A stretch of 64,000 bases of DNA from Fuerstiella marisgermanici (GCF_001983935.1 NZ_CP017641.1:7800001-7864000); one strand, 5' to 3'. Shown: positions 26,763 through 37,311, numbered from the stretch's first letter. Numbers and translations: made by a program. Notes: generated from the sequence alone by a model not told the origin.

Positions 26763-26879
26763 TCAACCCTGACGCTGCTTATGGCGAGGATTGGCTGAAC
26801 AAATCACATATGCGCGACCGCGACGACGTACTGTCTTACAGTGTTCGCAGATTCGCTTGACGCTTGATCGAACTTTCAT
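26763..26879 (-). CDS. rpmJ: 50S ribosomal protein L36
   Basis: A 38-residue protein translated from the ATG at 26879: it begins [15 protein letters not shown] and ends NPRHKQRQG. The zinc-ribbon residues Cys11, Cys14, Cys27 and His33 are all present, so this is the zinc-binding form of L36. It lies between secY and rpsM, its usual place. Confidence 0.95.
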   Translation of the reverse strand: MKVRSSVKRICEHCKTVRRRGRAYVICSANPRHKQRQG

Positions 26880-26922
26880 CGCGTATACTCCCGACAAACA
26901 AACAGAGCCGAAACGGCCTGAT

Positions 26923-28278
26923 CTAATCTTCAGTGTCCAACAAGCCAGAATAGTTCCGCATCACCAAATGCGAATCGATCTTCTGGACCAGGTCCAATGC
27001 CACAGAAACAATAATCAACAGCCCCGTGCCACCGAAGAAGCTCGCAATGGCGTAATCGCCGGTCAGAGTCGTGGAGATAACTGTCGGAAAAACCGCAATC
27101 ACTGCCAAAAACGCGGCACCGACGTAAGTGATTCTCATCATCACCTGCTCAAGATGCGACGCCGTACGACCACCGGGACGATAACCTGGAATGAAGCTTC
27201 CGCTGTCTTTCAGGTTCTCAGACATGTCCTTGGGGTTGAATGTGATTGCTGTCCAGAAGTAGCAGAAAAAGTAAATCAGAATGACGTAAAACAGGTTGTA
27301 AACAAATCCCTGTCCGGGATTGAATGCCTGCTTTAACTGGTCGAGCACGGCATTTCCATGCCAAATCGCCGCCAACTGGTTGAATATGAAAAATGGCAAC
27401 AACAGTAAGCTGGACGCGAAAATGATGGGCATCACGCCGGCCTGGTTGACTCGCAACGGCAGCCACTGTCGCTGCCCGCCCATAACCTTGCGACCACGGA
27501 CGTGCTTAGCGCTTTGAATTGGAATCTTACGTTGTCCCTGAGTGATGTAAACAACACCCCAAATTACTGCAACAAACAGAACCGCGAGCACCAACAGGAT
27601 TTCAACGCCCTGCCCGCCGCCGAGCTGCAATCCGCCATCCAGAAACCGAGTCAAGAATCCGCCAGCGGTGCCCGGCATTTGAGCCAGAATACCCGCCATA
27701 ATCAGTAAGCTGATTCCGTTACCGATTCCATAGGCGTCGATTTGCTCACCGATCCACATCAAGAACACGGTGCCCGACGTCATCACGAGCGTGCCAACCA
27801 GAATCCAACCAAAACTGCTGTATTCATCGAGCACGATGCCCTGACCTGTCACTTGTCCGCCCGCCAATCCTTTCAGCAGAAAGAAGCTTTGCAGCAGGCA
27901 AATGATAACAGTTGCATACCTAGTATATTCATTCAACTTCCGACGTCCGGACTCGCCTTCCTTCTGAAGTTGTTCCAACGGCGGATACACGGTGCCCAAC
28001 AGCTGAAATACGATTGATGCGGTGATATAGGGCATAATGCCCAAACCGAAGATCGAACCGTTGGTGATGTTGGAGGCCGAAAAGACCTGCACCATCTTCA
28101 ACATGTCACTCAAACCGCCACCGCCACCTGCTGCGGTCGCTTCGCGAATCGCATCGTGGTCAATAAACGGCAGCGTGATCGAAAACCCCATCCGATAAAC
28201 TGCAAGCAACCCAAGGGTCAGCAGAATCTTCTGACGGAGTTCCGGTACACGGAATACTGTTAGTAATTTGGAGAACAT
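26923..28278 (-). CDS. secY: Protein translocase subunit SecY
   Basis: A 451-residue channel subunit of the Sec translocon with about ten membrane helices. Family motifs are [17 protein letters not shown] at residue 15, the plug/TM2 region [38 protein letters not shown] in the cytoplasmic C4 loop, [14 protein letters not shown], and a C-terminal [14 protein letters not shown]-type loop (here [20 protein letters not shown]). Sits between rplO and rpmJ; adk, map and infA, which often follow secY, are absent. Confidence 0.97.
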   Translation of the reverse strand: MFSKLLTVFRVPELRQKILLTLGLLAVYRMGFSITLPFIDHDAIREATAAGGGGGLSDMLKMVQVFSASNITNGSIFGLGIMPYITASIVFQLLGTVYPPLEQLQKEGESGRRKLNEYTRYATVIICLLQSFFLLKGLAGGQVTGQGIVLDEYSSFGWILVGTLVMTSGTVFLMWIGEQIDAYGIGNGISLLIMAGILAQMPGTAGGFLTRFLDGGLQLGGGQGVEILLVLAVLFVAVIWGVVYITQGQRKIPIQSAKHVRGRKVMGGQRQWLPLRVNQAGVMPIIFASSLLLLPFFIFNQLAAIWHGNAVLDQLKQAFNPGQGFVYNLFYVILIYFFCYFWTAITFNPKDMSENLKDSGSFIPGYRPGGRTASHLEQVMMRITYVGAAFLAVIAVFPTVISTTLTGDYAIASFFGGTGLLIIVSVALDLVQKIDSHLVMRNYSGLLDTED

Positions 28279-28342
28279 ATAGATCTCTCTGAAACTTCAA
28301 TCCCTGCGAAGTTTCCACAGGCAACCGATGTCTGCTCCAGAA

Positions 28343-28789
28343 TTAAACCAATTCAAACTTGCCACCAGCTGCGACAATTTTCTGTTCTGCACTCTTTGAA
28401 AAGCGGTGAGCTTTCACAGTGAACTTCTTAGAAAGTTCGCCGTCGCCCAATACCTTCAATGCGTCGTGTCGCCCTGGGATAAGTCCGCGTTTTACCAAAG
28501 ACTCAATAGTGACGTCAGCCCCATCGTCAAACGCTTTCTCCAGCTGGCCAACATTGATGATGACTACTGTGTCAGCGAATGCAGCGTTATTGAAACCTCG
28601 CTTCGCGACGCGGCGAAACAAAGGCATCTGACCGCCTTCGAAACCCTGGCGACGTCGAGATCCCGACCGGCTAAAGTAGCCATTATGGCCGCGACCACTG
28701 GTCTTGCCGTGGCCTGATCCCGGACCTCGACCGATACGCTTGCGTGGCTTGCGTTTCTGAATACCTGTATGAACGTCATTCAAAATCAT
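28343..28789 (-). CDS. rplO: 50S ribosomal protein L15
   Basis: A 148-residue L15, a late-assembling large-subunit protein. The N-terminal half is Gly/Arg-rich ([20 protein letters not shown], then [21 protein letters not shown]), and the conserved [17 protein letters not shown] follows. The ATG overlaps the rpsE stop by four bases, because rpmD (L30) is absent between them. Confidence 0.96.
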   Translation of the reverse strand: MILNDVHTGIQKRKPRKRIGRGPGSGHGKTSGRGHNGYFSRSGSRRRQGFEGGQMPLFRRVAKRGFNNAAFADTVVIINVGQLEKAFDDGADVTIESLVKRGLIPGRHDALKVLGDGELSKKFTVKAHRFSKSAEQKIVAAGGKFELV

Positions 28790-29271
28790 GACAATGAAAC
28801 TCCCCGCAGTCGACTGACTTCTTCGCGTGTCTGTAGCTGCGACAACGCATCAAACGTCGCCTTTACCAAATTCAATGGATTTGGCGATCCGTAACTCTTT
28901 GTCAAGATATCAGTCATGCCCACGGATTCGAGCACCAGGCGAACGCATTCGCCGGCGATCACACCCGTACCGGGCTTCGCAGGTAACAGCAAAACTCGAG
29001 AGGCTCGATAGGTGCCGATTACCTGATGAGGAATCGTGCCTTCGACAATCGAAAAGCTCTGCTGTGACCGATTCGCAGCCTTCGTTGCTTTTTCAACGGC
29101 CAACGGTACTTCTTTAGCCTTGCCATACCCGTAGCCGACTCGGCCGTTTCGGTCACCAGTAACAACCAGTGCAGCGAAACTAAAACGTCGTCCACCTTTG
29201 ACCACGCAGGCACAGCGACGGATTTGAATGACCGATTCGCCGGAATCGCGTTGTGAATCGTTTGAAGACAC
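28786..29271 (-). CDS. rpsE: 30S ribosomal protein S5
   Basis: A 161-residue S5, involved in decoding fidelity. Seen are [40 protein letters not shown] and the C-terminal [26 protein letters not shown] start. Four-base overlap with rplO downstream. Confidence 0.96.
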   Translation of the reverse strand: MSSNDSQRDSGESVIQIRRCACVVKGGRRFSFAALVVTGDRNGRVGYGYGKAKEVPLAVEKATKAANRSQQSFSIVEGTIPHQVIGTYRASRVLLLPAKPGTGVIAGECVRLVLESVGMTDILTKSYGSPNPLNLVKATFDALSQLQTREEVSRLRGVSLS

Positions 29272-29307
29272 TCTGATACCTCAATCTCTACTGAACCGAT
29301 ACCGGCT

Positions 29308-29679
29308 TTAGAAAGTCAAACCCTGTGCACGTGCGGCTTCCGCCAACGCAGCCACGCGGCCATGATAACGAAACGGGCCGCGATCGAACACGACGGACTC
29401 AATGCCTTTTTCCTTGGCACGCTCACCGATGAGTTTCCCCACGGTTTCCGCCATCTCGCAGGTCCCAGCCACTTTTCCTGCGCCAGCAACAGCCGACTCG
29501 AGAGTGCTGGCCGCAACGAGTGTGCGTCCCTGTGCGTCATCGATAATTTGCGCGTAGATATGTCGGTTGCTCTTGAACACCGACAGTCGAGGCCGCCCAT
29601 GCGCGTCACGTCTAACGCGGTTCCGAACTCGGAATCCACGTCGCTTTGAACGTTGCGCCAATCGCTTTTGAGTTTTCAT
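29308..29679 (-). CDS. rplR: 50S ribosomal protein L18
   Basis: A 123-residue L18, which binds 5S rRNA. Features are [39 protein letters not shown], and the C-terminal [23 protein letters not shown] at 29679 (MKTQKRLAQ) is preferred over an in-frame TTG nine bases earlier. Confidence 0.96.
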   Translation of the reverse strand: MKTQKRLAQRSKRRGFRVRNRVRRDAHGRPRLSVFKSNRHIYAQIIDDAQGRTLVAASTLESAVAGAGKVAGTCEMAETVGKLIGERAKEKGIESVVFDRGPFRYHGRVAALAEAARAQGLTF

Positions 29680-29715
29680 TATCTTCAACCAACCTGATGT
29701 GCGATGCTCGCAGCA

Positions 29716-30264
29716 CTATTTGGAACCAAAGGCTTTACCGGCTTTGCGGCGAACCTGCTCGTTTTCGTACCGAATGCCCTTACCCTTGTATGGCTCAGGC
29801 GGACGTACCGATCGAACATTTGCTGCAAACTGACCAACGGCCTGCTTGTCAGCACTTCGAACGATCACACTGGTAGGAGCTGGCACATCGACAGTGACGC
29901 CTTCCGGAACTTCCAGAACGACGGTGTTGGCAAACCCAACCTGCAATGAAAGTTTGTTACCAGCAAGTGACGCATTGTACCCGACGCCAACGATCGTCAA
30001 TCGACGTTCGAAAGGCTTGGTGACGCCGTCCACCATATTCTGAACCAAGGTTCGCGTCAGTCCATGCAACGCTCGGTTTTCACGAGTGTCGTCCGGACGG
30101 TTCACCTGCACCAGTCGGTCACCATCATTGACGGTGATTGACATGTTGGGATGCGGGTCAAATCTCAGCTCACCCTTCGGTCCCTTAACATGGACTTGCT
30201 GGCCATTCATGGCCACTGCCACGTCGGCCGGAAAGCTGATAGGTTTTCTTCCAATTCGAGACAT
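29716..30264 (-). CDS. rplF: 50S ribosomal protein L6
   Basis: A 182-residue L6 near the GTPase-associated centre. It begins MSRIGRKPISFPADV and ends with the diagnostic PEPYKGKGIRYENEQVRRKAGK block. Two repeated L6 domains are apparent. Lies between rpsH and rplR. Confidence 0.97.
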   Translation of the reverse strand: MSRIGRKPISFPADVAVAMNGQQVHVKGPKGELRFDPHPNMSITVNDGDRLVQVNRPDDTRENRALHGLTRTLVQNMVDGVTKPFERRLTIVGVGYNASLAGNKLSLQVGFANTVVLEVPEGVTVDVPAPTSVIVRSADKQAVGQFAANVRSVRPPEPYKGKGIRYENEQVRRKAGKAFGSK

Positions 30265-30311
30265 TGCTCAAATACCAGTTCTTGATTCGAATGAACGTGA
30301 CGAAGGTAGGT

Positions 30312-30713
30312 CTACCACAACTGGCAGAGAAGTTCTCCACCCACACCTTGTTTGTGAGCTTCACGATTGCTTAGAACGCCGCTGGATGTCGACAAGATAG
30401 AAATGCCTAATCCCTGACGAACTTCCTGCATCTCCGACACTTTGACAAATACCCGTCGACCCGGCTTGCTGATTCGTTCGATGTGTTGAATTACGTGTTC
30501 GCCATTAGGGCCGTACTTCAAAGGAATTCGCAGCGTTGGAGCAGGCATTCCCTCTTCTTCGACGATCTCATGTTCCCAGACGTATCCTTCGCGTTCCAAC
30601 GCCTGAACGAGTCGGACTTTCATCTTAGACGTCGGCATGTCGACGAACGGGCGTTCGACATGCATTGCGTTGCGAATACGGGTGAGCAGATCAGCTATCG
30701 GGTCGGTCATCAT
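30312..30713 (-). CDS. rpsH: 30S ribosomal protein S8
   Basis: A 133-residue S8, a primary 16S rRNA binder. It begins MMTDPIADLLTRIRNAMHVE and ends with the family signature GISILSTSSGVLSNREAHKQ then GVGGELLCQLW. A second ATG three bases downstream (30710) is equally possible as start. Confidence 0.97.
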   Translation of the reverse strand: MMTDPIADLLTRIRNAMHVERPFVDMPTSKMKVRLVQALEREGYVWEHEIVEEEGMPAPTLRIPLKYGPNGEHVIQHIERISKPGRRVFVKVSEMQEVRQGLGISILSTSSGVLSNREAHKQGVGGELLCQLW

Positions 30714-30789
30714 GAGACAGGTTACTCGACTAAAATATCTTGCCAGCCAGCGTCAATAACACGACGCGGAAAGGTACCGTTGAAAACGC

Positions 30790-30975
30790 CTACCAGCTCG
30801 CTTTACGAGCACCCGGAACAAGGCCGTCAAGGCACAAGTCGCGGAAGCAGATTCGGCACACTTTGAATTTGCGGTAAACAGCCCGGGGACGACCGCAAAG
30901 ATTACACCGATGCTCAATCCGACTGCTGAACTTCGGTGTGCGTTTTGATTTTTCGATCTTTGCTTTACTTGCCAT
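30790..30975 (-). CDS. rpsN: 30S ribosomal protein S14, zinc-binding form
   Basis: A 61-residue short (type Z) S14. The zinc ligands are in [23 protein letters not shown]: Cys24, Cys27, Cys40 and Cys43. The C-terminal [18 protein letters not shown] is typical. It sits between rplE and rpsH. Confidence 0.97.
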   Translation of the reverse strand: MASKAKIEKSKRTPKFSSRIEHRCNLCGRPRAVYRKFKVCRICFRDLCLDGLVPGARKASW

Positions 30976-31001
30976 GTATCCGAACCAAACTCGGTGAGAG
31001 A

Positions 31002-31556
31002 TTAACGATCTGAATCTTTGTTTTTGAACGGCATGCCGAAGGCTTTCAACAGTGAATGCCCTTCTTCATTGGTTGTCGCCGTCGTAACAATCGTGATGTT
31101 CATGCCCTGCGGCTGCGTGACTGTTTCTGGATCAACCTCTGGAAACACCAGTTGTTCCTGCAGCCCGCAGTTGTAGTTTCCTCGACCGTCGAAACCTTTG
31201 GGATTCACGCCGCGGAAGTCGCGAACACGAGGCAGTGCCAAAGTAATCAGGCGGTCCAGGAACTCATACATCCGCTTGCCACGGAGAGTTACTCGACAGC
31301 CAATCGGCATGCCTTCTCGTAGTCGAAATCCGGAAACCGACTTCTTCGCTCGTCGGATTTCCGCTTTCTGGCCACTTAGAATCGTGAGGTGATCCACTGC
31401 AGCATCAAGCCGCTTGCGATCCTGAACGGCCTCACCGACACCCATGCTGATAACAATTTTTTCCAACTTGGGTACAGCGTGAACGTTCTTATGTCCCAAC
31501 TCTTCTTTAAGACTCGGAACGATCTCAGATTTGTATTTTTCGAGCAAACGTGTCAT
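31002..31556 (-). CDS. rplE: 50S ribosomal protein L5
   Basis: A 184-residue L5, which binds 5S rRNA in the central protuberance. Visible are [39 protein letters not shown], and [20 protein letters not shown]. Only 45 bp separate it from rplN upstream, so rplX, normally between them, is absent here. Confidence 0.97.
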   Translation of the reverse strand: MTRLLEKYKSEIVPSLKEELGHKNVHAVPKLEKIVISMGVGEAVQDRKRLDAAVDHLTILSGQKAEIRRAKKSVSGFRLREGMPIGCRVTLRGKRMYEFLDRLITLALPRVRDFRGVNPKGFDGRGNYNCGLQEQLVFPEVDPETVTQPQGMNITIVTTATTNEEGHSLLKAFGMPFKNKDSDR

Positions 31557-31601
31557 TTTGAATTCTCGATTTCGCCTCTGCGAAGTCAGTTGCGCGAACA
31601 G

Positions 31602-31970
31602 CTATACCACTTCGTTGGCGAGGCTGACAATCTTCATAAATTTCCGCTCGCGAAGCTCTCGGGCCACAGCGCCGAAAATTCGTGTTCCGCGAGGATTGCG
31701 GTCGTTGTCGATAAGAACAATTGCGTTGCGGTCGAAACGTACGTAGCTGCCGTCGTCTCGACGAGACGCTTTACGGCAGCGAACAATTACGCCTTTGACA
31801 ACAGACCCTGATTTCACGCTACTGCCGGGCAGCGACTTTTGGACGCTGACGACAATGACATCACCAAGAGTTGCATACCGGCGACGGGAGCCGCCCAGTA
31901 CCTTAATGCAACGCACAAGTTTTGCCCCGGAATTGTCAGCGACATCCAGGACGGTTTGCATTTGTATCAT
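31602..31970 (-). CDS. rplN: 50S ribosomal protein L14
   Basis: A 122-residue L14, the usual length when started at the ATG at 31970 ([17 protein letters not shown]). It ends with [20 protein letters not shown] and IVSLANEVV. An upstream in-frame start would add five residues and is not needed. Confidence 0.97.
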   Translation of the reverse strand: MIQMQTVLDVADNSGAKLVRCIKVLGGSRRRYATLGDVIVVSVQKSLPGSSVKSGSVVKGVIVRCRKASRRDDGSYVRFDRNAIVLIDNDRNPRGTRIFGAVARELRERKFMKIVSLANEVV

Positions 31971-32014
31971 TGAAACAATCTCCACAGAAGAACCGCCTAC
32001 GCGACTCTGTTCTG

Positions 32015-32299
32015 CTATTCTGAATCAGCACTAATGGCCGCAGCTTCTGCCGTTACATCGTCCGATTCCCGGACCACTCGTACCAGATCCCATCGCTTTG
32101 TCTTTGAGCGAGGTGGTGCCTCAACGATCTCAACCAGGTCTCCGACGGCCGCTTCTTCATTTTCATCATGAACATGACATACGGTTCTTCCGCGAACGAT
32201 CTTGCCATACTTTCGATGGCGAAACCTTCGCTGGATTTCTACACGCAATGTCTTGGAAGCCTTATCACTGGCTACGGTACCGACGAGAGTTCTTTTCAT
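32015..32299 (-). CDS. rpsQ: 30S ribosomal protein S17
   Basis: A 94-residue S17. The core is [20 protein letters not shown], then [20 protein letters not shown] and [20 protein letters not shown]. An extra Ala/Glu-rich tail of about 12 residues follows the core. ATG at 32299 is favoured over an in-frame start at 32329, which would overlap rpmC. Confidence 0.95.
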   Translation of the reverse strand: MKRTLVGTVASDKASKTLRVEIQRRFRHRKYGKIVRGRTVCHVHDENEEAAVGDLVEIVEAPPRSKTKRWDLVRVVRESDDVTAEAAAISADSE

Positions 32300-32330
32300 C
32301 GCTGACTGCAACTTCTCTGAACAAACCAAA

Positions 32331-32537
32331 TTAACTAGCAGCAGCGGAGATTTCCCGCTCCCGCTGAATAGTCTTTACCCGAGCGACTATTTGGCGCAAC
32401 TTACGCACATTGCTCGGTGCATCATTTCTTTCCGTTGCCGACTGAAACCGTACACGAAACAGAGACTGTTGAGTCTCACGCAGTTCGTGTTCCAGTTGTT
32501 CGTCTGACATTTCCCGCAGCGACGTTGCCTTGGTCAT
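32331..32537 (-). CDS. rpmC: 50S ribosomal protein L29
   Basis: A 68-residue L29 at the peptide exit. It has the two-helix pattern SDEQLEHELRETQQSLFRVR, then NVRKLRQIVARVKTIQRERE. Lies between rplP and rpsQ. Confidence 0.95.
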   Translation of the reverse strand: MTKATSLREMSDEQLEHELRETQQSLFRVRFQSATERNDAPSNVRKLRQIVARVKTIQREREISAAAS

Positions 32538-32557
32538 TAAATCACCTTACGCCCTAT

Positions 32558-32980
32558 TTATTGCACAACCGGCCGACGGCCGACTAAGCGTACTCGAACC
32601 GGAAGCTTATGAGCTACTCGGTTAAAACAGTCGCGCGCACCAGCCTTGTCGACGCCCGTTAATTCGAACATCACCGTCCCCGGCTTGACGATGGCTACCC
32701 AGCGATCCGGCTCACCCTTACCTTTACCCATTCGCGTTTCCAGCGGACGAGAGGTTACGGATTTGTGCGGAAAGACTCGGATATAAACCTTGCCAATACC
32801 TCGAACGTATTGTGTTGCCGCAATACGGCATGCTTCAATTGTTTGCGCAGTCACATGGCCTGCGTCCATCGACTGCAGACCCCATTCGCCAAAAACGACG
32901 GTGTTACCCCGAAGGGCATTACCTTTTATACGTCTTCTTTGGCTTTTTCGATGCTTGACCCGCTTTGGCATTAGTGCCAT
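32558..32980 (-). CDS. rplP: 50S ribosomal protein L16
   Basis: A 140-residue L16, which lines the A-site tRNA pocket. It shows [37 protein letters not shown], and [19 protein letters not shown]. The ATG at 32980 has GAGGAG seven bases upstream; an ATG nine bases later (32971) is an alternative. Either way the start lies inside rpsC, giving a 53-62 bp overlap in another frame. Confidence 0.96.
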   Translation of the reverse strand: MALMPKRVKHRKSQRRRIKGNALRGNTVVFGEWGLQSMDAGHVTAQTIEACRIAATQYVRGIGKVYIRVFPHKSVTSRPLETRMGKGKGEPDRWVAIVKPGTVMFELTGVDKAGARDCFNRVAHKLPVRVRLVGRRPVVQ

Positions 32981-33620
32981 CTGCAGTCTCCTCGTCCGAA
33001 TAGTCGCCCAGGTCGATCCAAACTTTTACGCCGATAACTCCCTGTGGAGTTTTCGCTTCTGACAAACCATAGTCCACATGTCGACGCAGCGTTGAAAGTG
33101 GAATCGAGCCACGACTGGCCTTTTCCTTTCGCGACATCTCAGCACCACCGAGGCGACCGGACATCTCAATCTTCACACCGTAAACACCCGAACTCATCAC
33201 TTCATCAAGCGTCTTCTTAATCGCTCGACGAAAACTTCCTCGCTTCGAAAGCTGCTGGGCGATCTTATCTGCGACCAGCTTGGCGTTTCGATTAGCGTTT
33301 CCTATTTCAACAATCTTCAAGTCCATTCGCCGGCCGGTCAACTCTTCAAGGTCGCCCTTCAGCCTGTCAACTTCCTGCCCTTTTCGCCCAATGATGACAC
33401 CGGGACGCGCCGTGAACAGGTGGATGATGACCTGGTCACGTGTCCGCTCGATCTCAACCTTTGCAATCTCTGCGAACTGATATTTTTCGCTGACGTACTT
33501 CCGAATCTTGAAGTCTTCCGCCAGAAGGTCGCCGTACTCGCGCTTCGGTGCATACCACCGACTACGCCAGTTTTCCATGACACCGACTCGAAATCCTGTC
33601 GGCCTGACCTTTTGACCCAT
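32919..33620 (-). CDS. rpsC: 30S ribosomal protein S3 with extended tail
   Basis: A 233-residue S3 of the mRNA entry site. It begins MGQKVRPTGFRVGVMENWRS, has the KH-domain region (TARPGVIIGRKGQEVDRLKG) and GRLGGAEMSRKEKASRGSIP, then VKVWIDLGDY, where many S3 proteins end soon after. Here about 28 further residues follow, ending [15 protein letters not shown]. The last 62 bases are shared with the start of rplP in another frame. Confidence 0.96.
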   Translation of the reverse strand: MGQKVRPTGFRVGVMENWRSRWYAPKREYGDLLAEDFKIRKYVSEKYQFAEIAKVEIERTRDQVIIHLFTARPGVIIGRKGQEVDRLKGDLEELTGRRMDLKIVEIGNANRNAKLVADKIAQQLSKRGSFRRAIKKTLDEVMSSGVYGVKIEMSGRLGGAEMSRKEKASRGSIPLSTLRRHVDYGLSEAKTPQGVIGVKVWIDLGDYSDEETADGTNAKAGQASKKPKKTYKR

Positions 33621-33686
33621 TGCCTCAACCTTTACTAAGCTGTAACCATTTGTTTTCTGGAATGTGGTAACCGAATACGGTGAAGA

Positions 33687-34031
33687 TTAACCCAACTCAG
33701 GAGCATCAACGCCCACATGAATGTGAGCCGTACGTCGCCGAATCAGAAATGCCATACCTCGAGCTCGCGGGCGAACTCGCTTGAACATCGGGCCGCCATC
33801 GACACGACATTCTGAGATGACCAGACGATCGGGGTTTCGTACGCCGCGATCTTCCGCATTGGCGATGGCGCTCTTCAGTACCTTTTCCAGAAACCGAGCA
33901 CCTCGGTTTGGAACATAGCGTAAGGCTTCGACACCTTCGCCGGCAGACATTCCGCGAATCATATTCGCAAAAGGACGTACCTTAGTCGCCGAGATTCGCG
34001 CGTGGCGATGAGTAGCGTTCACAACACCCAT
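33687..34031 (-). CDS. rplV: 50S ribosomal protein L22
   Basis: A 114-residue L22, whose loop reaches into the exit tunnel. Seen are ARISATKVRPFANMIRGMSA, GARFLEKVLKSAIANAED and the C-terminal RARGMAFLIRRRTAHIHVGV. Two bases separate it from rpsS upstream. Confidence 0.96.
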   Translation of the reverse strand: MGVVNATHRHARISATKVRPFANMIRGMSAGEGVEALRYVPNRGARFLEKVLKSAIANAEDRGVRNPDRLVISECRVDGGPMFKRVRPRARGMAFLIRRRTAHIHVGVDAPELG

Positions 34032-34033
34032 GA

Positions 34034-34303
34034 CTACTTCTTACCCTTCGCCCCATGGCCGCGAAACGTTCGCGTGGGAGAGAATTCTCCCAGCTTGTGG
34101 CCAACCATATCTTCCGTCACATACACATTCATGTGTGTGCGACCGTTGTGCACTAAAAACGTGTGTCCAACGAACTCAGGTGAGATCGTCGAGGCACGAG
34201 CCCATGTCTTAACCGGTTCCTTACGTCCACCTTCGTTCAGCTTTTCAACTTTGCTGAGCAGCTTGGCGTCAACGTACGGCCCTTTTTTGAGCGATCGACC
34301 CAT
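34034..34303 (-). CDS. rpsS: 30S ribosomal protein S19
   Basis: An 89-residue S19 of the small-subunit head. It has [40 protein letters not shown], and [19 protein letters not shown]. It lies between rplB and rplV. Confidence 0.97.
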   Translation of the reverse strand: MGRSLKKGPYVDAKLLSKVEKLNEGGRKEPVKTWARASTISPEFVGHTFLVHNGRTHMNVYVTEDMVGHKLGEFSPTRTFRGHGAKGKK

Positions 34304-34327
34304 GAATCAGAACCCCAACCTAACAAT

Positions 34328-35185
34328 TCAAACCTTGACTTCACCATATCGGCGTGACCGACGCCGACGAATTATCGCTTTGTTAGAAGCCTTACGCTTC
34401 GTACGTGTGCGACCACCTTTGGACAATTTGCCAGTCGGACTACACGGATGTCGGCCGCCGGAATTTCTGCCTTCACCACCGCCCATTGGGTGAGCGACTG
34501 GATTCATACACGTTCCGCGAACGTGTGGACGCCAGCCTAACCAGCGTCGCCGTCCGGCTTTACCGTAAACGATAGCACTGTGCTCATGATTACCGACAAC
34601 ACCAATGGTGGCTCGGCACTTGCTTGGCAAGCGACGAACTTCACCGCTTGGCAAAGTGACTTGTGCCCAACGACCTTCACGAGCGTTTAGGACCGCTCGC
34701 GTACCAGCACTCCGGACCATTTGTCCGCCGCGCCCTGGCTGCATTTCGATATTGTGAATGTCTGTCCCCGGTGGAATTGCACTCAGCGGCATACAGTTGC
34801 CAAGTACTGGCTCAACAGTTTCACCGCTTTGGACTTTTGCACCGGCTTTCAAGCCCTCTGGGGCGAGGATGTATCGTTTTTCGCCGTCGGCGTATTCAAC
34901 TAACGCAATTCGGCATGTGCGATTCGGGTCGTACTCAATGTGAGTGACAGTCCCAACCACATCATCTTTTGTTCTCTTGAAGTCGATAATTCGATACAGT
35001 CGCTTGTGTCCACCACCTCGGTGACGCGCTGTGATCTTGCCCTGATTGTTGCGACCGCCTGTCATCTTCTTGCGGACGGTCAGCGACTTTTCAGGCCGCT
35101 TCTTGCGATCCGTAATTTCCGCGAAGTCTGACACAGAAGCGCCGCGACGTCCCGGAGTCACTGGTTTATAAAATCGAATTCCCAT
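34328..35185 (-). CDS. rplB: 50S ribosomal protein L2
   Basis: A 285-residue L2, required for subunit association and peptidyl transfer. Motifs are [39 protein letters not shown], and the C-terminal [20 protein letters not shown] with the conserved His of the peptidyl-transferase region. Normal length. Confidence 0.97.
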   Translation of the reverse strand: MGIRFYKPVTPGRRGASVSDFAEITDRKKRPEKSLTVRKKMTGGRNNQGKITARHRGGGHKRLYRIIDFKRTKDDVVGTVTHIEYDPNRTCRIALVEYADGEKRYILAPEGLKAGAKVQSGETVEPVLGNCMPLSAIPPGTDIHNIEMQPGRGGQMVRSAGTRAVLNAREGRWAQVTLPSGEVRRLPSKCRATIGVVGNHEHSAIVYGKAGRRRWLGWRPHVRGTCMNPVAHPMGGGEGRNSGGRHPCSPTGKLSKGGRTRTKRKASNKAIIRRRRSRRYGEVKV

Positions 35186-35229
35186 TATTAACCTCGCAAG
35201 CAGAACCAGCTCGATTCCACAGCCAATCT

Positions 35230-35535
35230 CTAGAAGAACGAAATCCGATCTTCATCGTGCAACTTCACAATCGCTTTCTTCCAGCCTTTGGTGTGCCCAA
35301 GGGCGACACGTGCTCGGCGTGGCTTTCCTTTGCGATTCTGTGTGCGGATGCTGTCAACTCGCACGTCCCACAGCTCTTCGACCGCTCGCTTGACATCCGT
35401 TTTAGATGCCAGTGGGTGGATCTCAAAAGCGTACTGATTTAGCGCTTCGGAAGCGTGTACACCTTTTTCGGTCACCAATGGCCGTCGAATCACCATGTGT
35501 GGTTCGAGATGAACCCCAACCTTCTTGTCAGACAT
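35230..35535 (-). CDS. rplW: 50S ribosomal protein L23
   Basis: A 101-residue L23 at the tunnel exit. It has [40 protein letters not shown] and [20 protein letters not shown]. Located between rplD and rplB. Confidence 0.96.
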   Translation of the reverse strand: MSDKKVGVHLEPHMVIRRPLVTEKGVHASEALNQYAFEIHPLASKTDVKRAVEELWDVRVDSIRTQNRKGKPRRARVALGHTKGWKKAIVKLHDEDRISFF

Positions 35536-35545
35536 TTCTAATCAC

Positions 35546-36187
35546 CTACGCTGGCACCGCAGCGCCACGCCCAAGAAGACTGTCCATAGCCGCCGTTGTT
35601 ACCACCAATGTGCGGTGACGCAGCAGCGAATACGCATTCAAATCTGAAGCAGGCAAAACCTGCACGTCCGGCACGTTTCGAGCCGACTTGTAAACATTTG
35701 AGTCAATGCCGTCCGTGACAATCAGTGTTGATGTCCCGCCAGCCCCGAGTGCTGACAATCCCGCAACAACTGACTTTGTCTTGGGGGAATCAAGTCCCCA
35801 TCCAGACAGCACAACCGCCTGCTCATCCTGAAACTTGCTCAGCAGGGCCATGCGAGTTGCCAATCGAACAGCCTTGCGAGGCAGTCGATAGCTGTAATCG
35901 CGATTCTTCTTGCCAAACGCGTGTCCACCACCTCGGCGAACCGGCGTTCTGGCGTTACCAGCTCGTGCACGACCTGTCCCTTTTTGGCGGAACAGCTTCT
36001 TGGTGCTACCACGAACCATGCCGCGAGACTTGGTCATGACAGTACCGACGCGTTGGCCTGCCTCGTACATGACAACCACATCATGTAACAGCTGGCGATT
36101 GATTTCGCCTTTTACCAAATCCGTTGGGTCGAATTCGTAGCTGCCAGATGAGCTGCCATTCAAATCCTGAACCGGAATACTAATCAT
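35546..36187 (-). CDS. rplD: 50S ribosomal protein L4
   Basis: A 213-residue L4. The conserved RGSTKKLFRQKGTGRARAGN and RRGGGHAFGKKNRDYSYRLP blocks form the long tunnel loop, and the C-terminal SLLRHRTLVVTTAAMDSL segment is typical. Nine bases separate it from rplC. Confidence 0.97.
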   Translation of the reverse strand: MISIPVQDLNGSSSGSYEFDPTDLVKGEINRQLLHDVVVMYEAGQRVGTVMTKSRGMVRGSTKKLFRQKGTGRARAGNARTPVRRGGGHAFGKKNRDYSYRLPRKAVRLATRMALLSKFQDEQAVVLSGWGLDSPKTKSVVAGLSALGAGGTSTLIVTDGIDSNVYKSARNVPDVQVLPASDLNAYSLLRHRTLVVTTAAMDSLLGRGAAVPA

Positions 36188-36195
36188 GACTCAAC

Positions 36196-36897
36196 CTACG
36201 CCTTCCGATTTCGGGCCGAATGACGAAGAACAACAAAGCCACCGTTCGCACCCGGCACAGCACCTTCCACCAGCAACATATTGTTTTCTGCGTCCGCACG
36301 AACCACTTTCAGATTTCGGACTGTGATTCTCACGCCACCGTAGCGGCCGGCCATCCGAGTCCCCTTCATCACGCGAGCCGGATCGGCACTCTGGCCAATC
36401 GATCCGCCGTGACGGTGAACTCGCTTAACCCCGTGAGTCGCACGTTGGCCCTTGAAGTTATGCCGTTTCATTACACCTGCGTGTCCGCGACCTTTTGAGG
36501 TGCCGATCACGTCAATGAACTTCCAGTCAGCCACAGCATCAGCTGCCAAAGACTGCCCGACTTCAAGGCCATGATCCGCGTCTTCGCAGCGGAATTCCCG
36601 CACAAAGACCTTTGGTTCACACTCTGCCTTAACCGCCGATTCAACACCAGTGGCAGCCCTCACCTTCTGGCGGCGACCTGAGATCGCAGCCACGTGGCCA
36701 CGAGCAGCTCGAGACGCCAGCCGTCGAGGCCGATCACCGAAGCCAAGTTGGACCGCATCGTAACCGTCTCGATCAACAGTGCGAACTTGCGTAACCACGC
36801 AAGGCCCTGCTTCGATGACGGTCACAGGCACAACGACACCTTCGTCGTTATAGACCTGCGTCATTCCAATTTTTTTACCAAGTAAGCCAACAGGCAT
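36196..36897 (-). CDS. rplC: 50S ribosomal protein L3
   Basis: A 233-residue L3. Starting at the ATG at 36897 gives MPVGLLGKKIGMTQVYNDEG, the typical N-terminus; a longer open frame to 36963 is not needed. It also has VIGTSKGRGHAGVMKRHNFK and RATHGVKRVHRHGGSIGQSA, followed by MAGRYGGVRITVRNLKVVRA. L3 helps nucleate large-subunit assembly. Confidence 0.97.
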   Translation of the reverse strand: MPVGLLGKKIGMTQVYNDEGVVVPVTVIEAGPCVVTQVRTVDRDGYDAVQLGFGDRPRRLASRAARGHVAAISGRRQKVRAATGVESAVKAECEPKVFVREFRCEDADHGLEVGQSLAADAVADWKFIDVIGTSKGRGHAGVMKRHNFKGQRATHGVKRVHRHGGSIGQSADPARVMKGTRMAGRYGGVRITVRNLKVVRADAENNMLLVEGAVPGANGGFVVLRHSARNRKA

Positions 36898-36984
36898 AGT
36901 ACAGCACCCGTGCGCTGAACACGAAAGAAGGAACACCAACCACACATGTGGCGGGATTAGCAAGCAGCAACCGCAACACCAACG

Positions 36985-37311
36985 TCAGGCAGTCGCGGTC
37001 GCCTTAATTTTGATATCAACACCAGCAGGAAGAGACAGCTTGTTCAAAGCATCAACCGTCTTCCCGGTAGGCTGACAAATATCGATCAGTCGCTTGTGGG
37101 TTCGAATCTCGAATTGCTCACGCGACTTTTTGTCGATGTGAGGACTTCGAAGAACCGTGTACCGCTCAACTCGAGTCGGCAACGGGATCGGACCGTGGAC
37201 GATCGCTCCAGTGCGTTTTGCAGTGTCGACAATGTCAGCCGCCGACTGATCCAACACGGAATGGTCGTAAGCTTCCATCCGAATTCGGATACTTTCATCG
37301 CCAGCAGCCAC
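36985..37311 (-). CDS. rpsJ: 30S ribosomal protein S10
   Basis: A 108-residue S10, first gene of the S10 part of the cluster; also the antitermination factor NusE in other bacteria. It shows [40 protein letters not shown] and [20 protein letters not shown]. It starts with GTG. The 142-bp gap to fusA upstream contains an imperfect hairpin but no tuf gene. Confidence 0.96.
   Translation of the reverse strand: MAAGDESIRIRMEAYDHSVLDQSAADIVDTAKRTGAIVHGPIPLPTRVERYTVLRSPHIDKKSREQFEIRTHKRLIDICQPTGKTVDALNKLSLPAGVDIKIKATATA

Noticed and set aside
31557-31601. Remnant of rplX between rplN and rplE
   Set aside because: The 45-bp gap is too short and no frame in it resembles L24.
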